DNA of 64,000 nt, taken from assembly GCA_012845835.1 (NCBI GenBank), contig JABAKD010000029.1, forward strand, positions 13,283,892 to 13,347,891, in the 5' to 3' direction. Of the stretch, positions 20,845 to 32,900 are shown in pieces (position 1 is the stretch's first letter; each line of letters opens with the position of its first letter). Origin of the DNA: Undaria pinnatifida (Eukaryota > Sar > Phaeophyceae > Laminariales > Alariaceae). The translations under genes were made by a program, and so were the position numbers. The notes beneath the pieces are model-generated. The model saw only the letters and a program-made list of their open reading frames with translations, ran no database searches and was not told the origin of the DNA.

Positions 20845-20955
20845 TACATCAACGAAGATGAGTCGGAGCAGTATGACCGCCAGATTCGCCTGTGGGGGGT
20901 AGAGGCGCAACAACGCATGAGCGGCTCAAGGGTGCTCTTCTCAGGCATCAACGGA
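20845..20955 (+). CDS. SAE1: SAE1 first recognised exon
   Basis: Acceptor 'cctgtccag|tac', donor 'aacgga|gtaagt'. 37 codons with ESEQYDRQIRLWG. The frame stays open upstream to an ATG at 20788, but the intervening MRLHLFSLLLLSSLIQPVQ is a translated pyrimidine tract; a separate first exon is more likely. Confidence 0.93.
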
Positions 20956-23900
20956 GTAAGTAACGTAATTACTTGACTTTTGATATGGTGAAGCGCTGGG
21001 CGGCGTTACGTCAATTGAAGCGATACAAATGAATCACGACTCGTTCGTGACAAACAGCCACTTTGTGACATTTTCAAGTAGGCGTTATGTCGCGAGTTTT
21101 TATATTGTACAAACTCCCTCGTCGGGATGTGGTTGGCTTGATTCCCCGGAGGTGTCGCAAACTCAAGAGGGGGGGGAAGTTCATGAAAACCAATGAGAAC
21201 AATAGCCACATGCGCAAGTAAAAGTTGGCAAGTAACACCGACCAGCTTAAAATACTTGATATATAAGTGTATTGCTTTCTCGCGTTCTATGTCACGATTT
21301 TGTGACCCTTTTTTTTTTTTCTTCGTTTATCACGATTCGTGACAAAACAACGCAATTCGCGATTTTTTTCTTCTCCTTTTTTGCAATGATACGAGATATT
21401 TCTTTTTATTTCTTAGGGGCGTCCCTAAGCATTGTGGAGTATTTTTTCCGACGCGATGCCACACTGAGCACGCAAATGCTGCTAGAATACATGTATGTGT
21501 ACGAGTAGACGCGCCGCGCTGGTCCTCGAAGTGGTAAAAATTGCAAAAATTCAATGATTGGGACGTTATACGGCGACGTTATAAGGCGGTTAGGTGCACA
21601 TCTACTGTCCAGTAGCGTGCAAGTACCAGCAAACGCGCGGCGTTGGTGTGCAGATTGGCGAACATTCCCGACTCCCAGCGGCGATTTGTTAGTGCACTAT
21701 TAAAAACTGTAACAAATGCATTCGGGTTCCAACCATTTCGGGACGGACACACACCCTGGACAATAGGTTCGAGGTCAATAGGCAATCGATAGGACCCTAT
21801 TCCAATAGGAGACCTATTTTTTGCCCGCGATAGGTATCGATGGGTACTCTTCGTAGCCTATTGGGGCCGATAATGGGTATCGATTGGCAACTTCAACGAT
21901 CTGCTGTTTGACCAATAGCCTATTGTACCTATTTATCTGAACATATTGATACAAAAACTAGGTATCGATAGACATGTTCAGGACGGTATTGTTTGTGCGA
22001 TAGGATATTTGCGCAGAGAGGCGCAACCTATGGGTTTGTGCGATAGGTATCGATATATCTTTCACCAAACCTATTGATTTGGAAAATAGGTATCGATAAA
22101 CCTTTTCTCAATTCTCTTGATTCGGACGATAGGTATTGACAGACCTTTCACCATTCTATTGCTTCGGATGATAGGTATCGGTACGTAGACCTTTCGCCAT
22201 TTTATTGTCTCCGTGTTGGAGAGCAAAGGTGCTCGAAAGCAGCCCGTCTAGATACAATCAACTCTGGTTCGCCATTCATCATCCACGCCGCACGCCCCTC
22301 CAGCTCGGCGGAGAATCCCCGAAAACGGCGCTGTTTGTCCGTGTTGTTCCCTAAGAAGCTCAAGGTGGATGGTCTCAACAACAAGGTGGTGATTACTACG
22401 TATGTGTGTTCGATGCGAAGCTCAAGCCTGCAGTGCTTTAGAGCGACTTGTTTGTGAGCCGTCGAGTTCCTTCGTATACCCTGGATAATGCCCTATCGAA
22501 TAGGCTATTGGGCCAACGATAGGTTGCGGCAACTATGAAGATCGATACCTATCGCGGGGCACAATAGCTCGGCTTCGGGGTCTATCGACAGGTATTGTAA
22601 GCGACAATAGGCTGACTAAGGCAACTATGAAGATCGATACCTATCGCGGGGCACAACAGCTCGGCTTCGGGGTCTATCGATAGTTATTGTAAGCAACAAT
22701 AGGGTAAGGGCAGTGGCCACATTAGCCTATTGTGCGACCGATATGCTTGCGAATGTGTATATCGATAGGTATCTTGGGCACCAACATGATTTGAAAATGA
22801 ATCCCAACAGGCTATCGTTCGATCAATACCTTTTTATCGCCACCAGTCAGTACCTATTGGTTAAAGCGATAGGTGTGCGATTATATCGATCGATACCTAT
22901 CGCTCAATGTATTAGGTTTGCAAGGGTATCGATCGATGCCTATTGCCCAATTTAATAGGTTCTCAAGGGTATCGACCGATATCTACTGACAATTTAATAT
23001 ATATATATATATTTGCAAGGGTTCGATCACTACCTACTACTGCTTGTAAATGTATACCCTCGTACTGCTTAGAACATACCTGAACGTTACCCCAGGCTAT
23101 TGCTTGAATTAGTACCTTGGATGATAGCAGAAATATGTACCTTGACCTACTTCTTGCCTTTTGTTTTAAAACAGCAGCTTTAGGATAATGCCTGGTATTA
23201 AAATAATTTTTAATTAATCGATAGGCTTGTGAGGATTTCAACCGGTATGTAGGGAAAGGAAGCAGTAGATTAAAGAAGATGCTGGAAAAGGAAATTGGTT
23301 GGCCGAAGATACCACTGCTTTATGAAGGGATTATTCGATTTCATAGATACTACTGCTTTATGGAAGGATATTCGATTTACATCGGAACGGCATCTACGCT
23401 ATTTTGTCGGAGGGCAAACATAGTAATCATACGTATCGATATTCAATTAATCGACATTCGATACACCAATTTGTGGACAGACCAACAGGCGTACTCAATA
23501 CGTGGTAGACAACTGTGCAGGGCTTTATACCTACTGCTCATACCAATAGATATCGATCGACCATTTCACATACCTATTGGTCAAACAATAGGTATCGATC
23601 GACACTTTGACGCACCTATTGGTCACAGTAATAGGTATCGATCGACAGTGTGACATAACTATTGTAAGAACAATAGCCTATTGTGCCGATTTATCAGAAC
23701 CTATTGGCCAAAGAAATATGTATCGATAGACAGATTCACACACCTATCTTAAGAATACTAGCCTATTGTACCAATTTTTCTGGACCTATTGGTCCAAACA
23801 AAGGGTATCGATCGACAAAGTCGCATACCTATCGAACGTGTCAATAGGTATCGATATGCAACACCCCAACCTATTGGCATTCAATAGGCATATTCAATAG

Positions 23901-26900
23901 GCTATTGTCTGGGCTGTGGTACATATACCAACGCCAGATGACTTCGAAGAAAATTGGTCAAGTTGGGTTGGGTTGGGTTGGGTTGGGTTGGTTGGGTTGG
24001 GTTGGGTTGGGTTGGGTTGGGTTGGGTTGGGTTGGGTTGGGTTGGGTTGGGTTGGGTTGGGTTGGGTTGGGTTGGGTTGGGTTGGGTTGGGTTGGGTTGG
24101 GTTGGGTTGGGTTGGGTTGGGTTGGGTTGGGTTGGGTTGGGTTGGGTCGGGTTGAGTTGGGTCGGGTTGGGTTGGGTCGGGTTGAGTTGGGTCGGGTTGG
24201 GTTGGGTCGGGTTGGGTCGGGTTAGGTTAGGTTGGCTTGCGTTGCATTGGGTTGGACTGACCTGTGGGTTGGATCGTTTCCGCGCGCGCCCCCGACACCC
24301 GCTACCGCCCGCTTCACAGGTGACCGCGGAAGGTTGCAAAAACCTTCTTCTGGCTGGCGTGAGCGCAACTCTGCGTGACGAAGGGCTTGTAGAGGCGAGG
24401 GACATCGGCGCAAACTTCTTGCTAACTGGCGAGGACATCGGGCAAAACGTGAGACAGAGACGGCGCAGGTTCTTGTTGTCCTTTTGGGGACCAACGTATA
24501 GTGCAGTGGCAACATGGCGGCACAAGTGAGGAGCGTGCTCTTGCTCTAGTGTGACCGTGCGACACACGATACTTGAAGCTTCGCTTGTCGTGCAACCCCT
24601 TCCATTATAGTTGGACACAAAGAAAATACCGCCCTCGTCGTTGTCTAACCTGGCAGCCCGTGTCGCTTCGTGTAGCCGGTGCTGTCATGGTCAGCTTCAG
24701 ACGTTTTTTTTTGCTTCAGACGTTTTTTTCCCTCCGAAAGGTCCGGCAAGGGTTAGCGTTGGTCATCGCCGGCGATTGCGCACGGAGAGGCTTGCCTTCC
24801 GCGTGTGTACTCGTCGTAGACAATCACAGTTGCGGGGTACCGACCCGAGTCGAAAAGTCCAGAACGTGTAGGGCAGCGACGATGCGATGCTTCAAATGCC
24901 CGCACCTCCTGGGTGGAAAACTCTGCAATGAGTGCGCCACACCACAGCGAAGACGCCCACATTGGCTGTTCTTGGCACTTTGCTGACCCGTGCCATGATA
25001 ATGGTGAGCTCGTTTGGGCCAAACTTTGTCTGGATCATGGAGCTCCATAACGCCTCTACAACTGGAAACCCGTTTTTGGAGGCATCTTACGTGGCGGTAT
25101 TGTAGGGAGGGTTTTGGGGCTCTACATAGGCCAACTGAGGAACTCTTTTCTACAATCGTTGGAATGCCATGTGTGTTGTGCTGTATTTTTTATTTCCATA
25201 TGGTATATGACTAGGCCATGGGATTGTTTATGTTCAACCCTTCCGTGGCATGCGTCACCGAACGAAACGTTTTTTATTAATCCGCGTAACCGTCATTCAT
25301 GCGGTCTCTTTGTCGTTGCATGTTCATGGCGACGAATCAAGTGGCCGAGCTTGCGAACAGCCTTCGGCACTCCCCGCTCCCACCCCCACATCGCATCACG
25401 TAGTGTGAAAATGGTAAGGCACCCACGAGGCAGTTACATAGTAATACCCATTGCTGCCCGTGGAGTGGCCACACCAGAATACAAAGTATAACTCATTGGC
25501 GCTGTCATCCATAAGCAAGAAAGTAGGCGCAAGGTACCGAAGTCCGTCTTACGAGCGGTTCTTGGAAGGATGCAGTTCACCCTTCATGGGACTCGCCGAA
25601 CACGTCACGGCGCTTCGCGCTTGGTGCATGCAATGTCTGCCTGGTTGGTGAAAACCCGACGTGCTCCGTCCCGACATAGTAAGGATGCGAGGGTCTATGG
25701 TCATACGACTACGGCCATGCACAAACTGAGTACACCCCCCCACCCCCACCCCCACCCCCTCTCCCCTCCCGCCGCTCCCCTTGGTGCTCGGATTGTTTTT
25801 CTCGTGCAACGCCTGCGTATGTCTTTGGAAGCGCGCCGAAGCTTGCGCGCGTAGTGCCAAGGAGCTGAACCGCCTGGTGAGCGTGTCGAGCGAGACCAGG
25901 CCGCTGGAAGACCTTCCGGACCACTTGTTCAAGGATTTCCGGTGAGATGTTAGCACCTGACGCTGTCGCAGGCGCGTGTCAGCAAGAGATACCACGCTGC
26001 TCCTGTGGTCTACGGAGTCGGTAGCTGCGTCGACGTCGCAGCCACGTATGGGGTTTTGATGGTACCTTGCATGCATGTTACGGGAGGGGTGCACCTTAGT
26101 TTTCTGAGGGCGGTCACTTTAGGAGCTCTACACATCACCCAAACGCTGATTTTGAGAAAATAAAATGAAGCGCAATCCTATAAACAATCCCTTGGCATAG
26201 CTAGCTATATCAAGAAAATAGTGAAACACAACTGGTGTTCCGACGGTATTGACCGTATTGAGTATTCAGTATACAGTAGGGTTCCCCCAATAATATCGGT
26301 CAGATTAGTGCGGTATCCCGATATAAGGCGGTCAAAATGGCTTGGCGCTGTTGGGGAATTGCACTCCTATCCTGGAATGAATAAGGCGGCTTCCCCCAAT
26401 AAGGCGGTCATATTGCTCTCTATACCACACCACCGCCTTACTGGGGGACCCCTACTGTGCTACTACTACTACTACTACTGTACCACGAATAGAGCGGATT
26501 AGTGCGATATCCCGATATAAGGCGGTCAAAATGGCATGGCGCTACTGGGCAATTGCACTCATAACCTGGCATGAATAAGGCGGCTTCCCCCTACAAGGCG
26601 GTCCCCTGCTGTAGCAGGATAGTTGGCGGTTCCCGTCAATTAGACACGTTTGGCCAATAACCGCTGTATTTGCTTTTCGTAGCACATGGCCGCCGTGCAC
26701 CCAAGAGGCCATGAGAAGCGGGACAGCCTCCTATCACGGCGGCCCGTCATGGGAAAGTATTTCATTGCTATCTTGTCGAATTGTTGAGGACTTCCACAAT
26801 AGACCTGCCGTTAGGCGGCAGTCGTGTCAGCGACCGCGCTCCTGTGGTGCGCGAAATCGATCGATGCATCAACGTCGCAGCCTTGTATGGGGTGTTCATG

Positions 26901-29900
26901 GCACTTTTGTACACCCAAGAGACCCCCGCGAGGAGCGAGATAGCCTTCTGTCACGGTGGCCAAGCTGTAAGTCTAGCATTGGTATCTGTTGAATATATTG
27001 ACACGGCGTATAGCATTGCCCATTATAACTTTTTGTTTATCACATGACAAAACTAGCCTAGTGGTTTTTGCCATATCACCAACATTCGTCTTTTTGGAAA
27101 TGAGAGACCACGTTCTGTGATAACCAACATTGTCTTTTTCGAAATGAGAGACCACATTCCTGTGGCGCTAGGCGTGAGCACCTGGGCGGGGGAAAGGTTG
27201 CGGTTGGGGCCTGGCGTGTTCTGGGGGCTGTTTGGGCGACGATCTACTATTCGTTATCGGTGAAACTATTGTTGTTATACGAATTCATCACCAGAATCCA
27301 GCACGTGGTCACAATCTGGGGTGCGAATCCCCCCATCGTGCTAGAGATATTAGCAGCCAGCGCTGACTATACCGCAGTGGTTGTTGCATTTATAAAAAAC
27401 ACGGACTTCAATATCTGCACCACCGGCAGGTGCAGTTGCAGTTGCAGTTGCAGTTGCAGTTGTAGTTGCAGCAGACGGTCGACGGTGGCATGATTGACCG
27501 TCTTTTTTACCTTCGTACGTTGTCTCTTTTTCTGTCCGCGTGCCATCGTGGTGAAACGTTTCTTCCTGGCGGCCGACGACGCCGTTTATTACGGCATTGC
27601 TACCACAGGGTGGTTGTTCTCAGCGGCGCCTTGCCAGCACAGCGGCGGCGAGTGTCGACTTTGTGCCGAAAGTACGGAGCGGCGTTCTACACCGTGGAGA
27701 CCTTCGGCTACGACGGGTGAGAGGGGCCAGGTTGTACACCAGACGCGTGCTACGGTAGGGGTACGCAAAATTATTTTTCAGGGCTTTTTCACGGGTCAAG
27801 ATCCGGTCCGCGGGTCGGGCCAGGAGCTTTTGAAAACCTCGCGGGTCTAGTCGGGTCGAGTCAGGAGTAGTGAAAAATGAAACACGGATCTAGTCGGGTC
27901 GGGTCAGGAGGTGTTCGAAACCTCACGGGTCTAGTCGGGTCTAGTCGGGAGGTGCTCGAAATCTCACGGGTCGGGTTGGGTCGAATCTGGAGGTTTTCCA
28001 ATATCACGGGTCGGGTCGGGTGACCCTGACCCGACCCGACCCGACCCGACCCGCGAGGTGTAATATGACCCACAAGAAGCCCTGATTTTTGTGACTTTTT
28101 TATTGTTGATCTTTCTGTCCGACGGGCATCCTCATCTGAGGAACACCCAGTACCATAGTTCAACTACCAACTACCATAGTTCAACTACCATATTGCATGC
28201 TACTCTTACAGTATTGTTGGCTGTATACCTAATAGTACCTGACAGTAGCTAACAGTAGCTATTGATAATGGTACATATGCCATGGGATTGTCAGTCGCGT
28301 TGCACTTGCATTTTTAGCCCAAGGGAGTGTGTGGGTGAGGTACTAATAGCAGTAACATTTTGATAAGCATAGAGCTCCTCAGTTGAAGAAATTATCAAAA
28401 AAGAATGGTGCACCTCTGCCGTGGCTTGTTGCGGGTGAGGTAACGCAAAACCGCCGGCGTTTTATTTTAACCCAGCCGCCAGACAGTGGCATCCGATAAA
28501 AAAGACCGCGAAAACACGCCGGGTAGCACACCCCCACGGACGATTTTCAAGGCTGATTTTCTCCATGACGGGGAGGGTGCGTATGCCAAGCAATCGTGCG
28601 GCTACTCTACGGAAAAAGCTCGATGAGGTTGTTCCAAAGCCGCCTTTTGTTGTTGTGTGGTGCCGTCCTGGTTTTGGAAGAGATTTGCTCTGAAAGTTGT
28701 CCCAGGGGAGGAGTGCGTTTTTTTATTGCGTGTTGTACGGTGTATACCGCCGCCGCCGCCATCCCGCCATGCGTGTGCATATACGCCCGTGCTTCGTGTG
28801 ACGCACGAGGTCCACCACACGGTGTGAAGAGATGCCTAGCACACAACACGCATCCCCTTGCGGGTTTGCCTGTGTAGCGATCCCGTGTTTTCACTCACTT
28901 GTGCTCTTTCATTATATCACGCACTTGTTCTTCATTAAAGAGCTTCTGCATTATCCTATTCTGGCGGGAAGGAAGGTCCCACTTGGATCAAAGGAGAGGG
29001 ATGTCGTCGTTTAACTCGATATGTCCCCTGGTTTCCCTATACGCACATGCCATCCTAGTGGGGGGCCTGAGTAGTGCCGGCATGTGCCAGCCTAATATAC
29101 CGACCCTATTCAGGGAACCGGCACCATTGGGAGCAGGGTTTCTACTGTATGGAGAGTTGCGGTCGTGCAAAGTGATCTCACCGGCACAGTAGAGGGCAGT
29201 GGCACTGTTCAACCGGCATTGTTGGGAGCCCCACGCTGTAGTACGCAACCCTGTCATTCTTAGATGCTGCAGCAGATGCTAGATCCTGGTCCTTTGCAGG
29301 CATCCTGGGGGAATGCCATAGCGGCAGGTGGGGGTGGCCGGGGGGTGGCGGGGTCGGGGCAGGTACGACTCGAAACGCCTTGGCGGCTTTGATCAAGCGA
29401 GCGGGTGATTTGGCGGTAGTGGACCTGTTCCTCCAGCAACATTACACGCACAAGGGTATGCGGCGAGGGTCTGAGTGAATGACTAGAGCGATGGTAGGAC
29501 TGGGATCCACAGCGGCCTCTTCGTGCAAGAACACGGGGGTCCGCTGGGGACCCCTGTGCTACCTAGGAACGTTTTACCAACGCTCTCACTCGCGCGTCAG
29601 GGCTCCTGGTTGCAGGGTTGCTATGTAAAAGAGGAAGCGGTCCTCCATCGGCCCATTCACCTGGTCTCTCGATCATGCCGCCCAGGGGGTTGCGAGTTGT
29701 GCCATATACCTGGTACCAGGTAAGGCGCAAGACAGTACATGCCCTAGCACGGTTTTTACGAAAATGTTCTCGACATCCGGGAGCGTGAAAACGCCGAGCG
29801 ACGCGTCTATGAACCTACCTCGCGACGAGATATTTCAAAAGCCACCGTTCTCGTTGTCTCTGCCTCTTCCTTTCTTTTGGCAAAAACATTCGGCTCGGAA

Positions 29901-32900
29901 ACTCGTCCCAGGGTGTGTGGAGCAGTGAGTAACCACCATGGGCCCGTTCATCCGGTCCCTCGATCATGCCGCCCAGGTCGTTCCGAGTCGCACCCTCCCC
30001 GTCCCGGCCACTCCCGGCCGCCCCCACCTTTACCGTGGACCCCCCGGTCGCGCTACTGCTATTCCAAGGCTGCTACTGTTATTCCAGGGCTGCTACTGTT
30101 ATTCCAGGGCTGCTACTGGTATTCCAGGGCTGCTACTGGTATTCCAAGGCTGCTACTGGTATTCCAGGGCCGCTACTGGTATTCCAGGGCTGCTACTGTT
30201 ATTCCAGGGCTGCTACTGGTATTCCAGGGCTGCTACTGGTATTCCAGGGCTGCTACTGGTATTCCAAGGCTGCTACTGTTATTCCAGGGCTGCCACTGTT
30301 ATTCCAGGGCTGCTACTGTTATTCCAGGGCTGCCACTGGTACTCCAGGGCTGCCACTGGTATTCCAGGGCTGCTACTGTTATTCCAGGGCTGCTACTGTT
30401 ATTCCAGGGCTGCCACTGGTACTCCAGGGCTGCTACTGGTATTCCAGGGCTGCTACTGGTATTCCAGGGCTGCTACTGGTATTCCAGGGCTGCTACTGGT
30501 ATTCCAGGGCTGCTACTGGTATTCCAGGGCTGCTACTGGTATTCCAGGGCCGCTACTGGTATTCCAGGGCTGCTACTGGTATTCCAGGGCTGCTACTGGT
30601 ATTCCAGGGCTGCTACTGGTATTCCAGGGCTGCTACTGGTATTCCAAGGCTGCTACTGTTATTCCAGGGCTGCCACTGTTATTCCAGGGCTGCTACTGGT
30701 ATTCCAGGGCTGCTACTGTTATTCCAGGGCTGCTACTGGTATTCCAGGGCCGCTACTGGTATTCCAGGGCTGCTACTGGTATTCCAGGGCTGCTACTGTT
30801 ATTCCAAGGCTGCTACTGTTATTCCAGGGCTGCTACTGGTATTCCAGGGCTGCTACTGTTATTCCAGGACTGCTACTGGTATTCCAGGGCTGCTACTGTT
30901 ATTCCAAGGCTGCTACTGTTATTCCAGGGCTGCTACTGTTATTCCAGGGCTGCTACTGGTATTCCAAGGCTGCTACTGTTATTCCAAGGCTGCTACTGTT
31001 ATTCCAGGGCTGCCACTGTTATTCCAGGGCTGCTACTGTTATTCCAGGGCTGCTACTGGTATTCCAGGACTGCTACTGGTATTCCAGGGCTGCACGCTTT
31101 GTTTGTTTGGCGACACCGCACCTTTTTTCCAGGTCCAGGCGGAGGGGGGGGGGGCGGTGTACTCACATCATTTACTTGATTGCAGACGGGACGGGGTGTA
31201 TTCATTTCGTTTGCTTGATTTTAGGAAGCCCCCCCACCTCTCTCGGCCTACGATGAAAGTACGGTTCCGGATTTTTTTTCGTGCACCTTTTGGGTGACCC
31301 CTCCAGCCGCCTACGGGATGGTGGTTGAATCGCTCGGAGCTCCCGCGGCCCGCTTTGACAGCGTCATGTTGTTGCTCCCCACGACGATCTGGTGGGTTTG
31401 TCCCGGCGGAGATGTCCTCGGCTCGTCCCTCCGCGCTGGTGTGTCGGGATCGGGGCAGCCCCGCCTCCCAACAACCTGGGCGGTATGGTCGAGCTAGCGG
31501 GTGATCGGGCAATGGTGGACCTGTACCTCCAGCAACAATACAGTCACGAGGTCGGTAAAATGGCCGTAACACAATGATCGGCAGCGGATCCCGTCGTGCT
31601 AGTACACGGGATCGCTACCGATCCTTGGTTTACGGCATTTCCATCGACACAAACGCTCGCCCGACATGCCTCATAGTTGTAGCGTTGCTGGAGGAACAGG
31701 CCCATCATGGCCCATTCTCCCGCTCCCTCGGTCATGTCGCCCAGGTGGTTCCTAGCAAAGATGCCGAGATACGGCATGCTTACCCATTGACGGACGCTGT
31801 CGAGGCAAACGCTTTAACAGGCAGCCTTCACGGCTCAAACCCGGGGACACGAAACAAACTCCCCGGCAGGAAAAAAATATATACAGTATACAACAGGAGT
31901 TTCCACAAATATAATGGGGTTTTATACCAGAGAACCGGGGACAATACCGTGTAGACGGATGGAAGTGCAGTGGCAGACGGACAGGTCCACCATGGTATTT
32001 GTCGTGACGAAATCGTTCATCGAGTTGCAACAGCGTATTAGTTTTTCTATTAATTGTGCTGTTCTTTGTCATGGACTTGTTCGTCGAATTTTTCATTCAC
32101 GTGCCTAAACGTCAGTGTTGGGTGGGTTTTAAATCTCCTCCCACGAGAAGCCTGATCAACCAATATGTGCGCCCCAATCATAGCATGCGCCTAAAAAATC
32201 GCTAGGAGTTCTAGAGACCTGAGTTGGCGGAGCCATGTTGGTGACCCCTCGTCGATCTGGTGTATTTTTTCCCGACGCTCCGGAGATTTCAGCTTGTTGT
32301 TTCCACCGCGCCATGCAATCGCCCGGAGTCGTTCGAGGCCGGTGGGACGTGGGATGACTGGTATTTATAGGTGGAGTGTATAATTTCACGTACGGGGGCT
32401 TACGGACTGTCGGCATTAGAAGTCACGCAAGAGTAAATTCGACAATACCGAGGATTAGCCCGCATCATACCATCTCCGGAAAGGGATTGTGTAGTTGTGT
32501 ACATCCTCGGGGAGAAGTGTTCCCACTGAGATGTTGGTTCGTTGTTTCACATCAGGGGTATGTGTGTGTTGTCTTCACATTGAAACCGTTCTTTCTACGT
32601 AACGGCATCAGTACACCCAGAGTCTGTGCTGATTCTTCACCCTAGAGGGATACAAATTCTGCGAGTTTTTTTCAGGCACACCTAGCTGCGCGCGTATAAG
32701 TCATGCACACCTATTCATACCAATCTTACTTTCGCACGCTTGTGCAAGGTTGACGTTGTGCGGTCTGCCAAAGGAAAAAGGTGAAACGGTGACCGCTTCA
32801 GGGCGAAAAAAAAAAAAAAACACCCTTAGCGACCATTGTCGGTGTACATGCACAAGCCATGCACCCCTACCCAAAGTATTGAATTTTGCATGTACACACC

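Noticed and set aside
30049..31092. CRISPR array
   Set aside because: The 20-bp units abut directly with no spacers, and the context is eukaryotic.
29877..31297. Three overlapping ORFs of 413-459 codons
   Set aside because: All are translations of the 20-bp minisatellite, whose unit has no stop in any plus frame.
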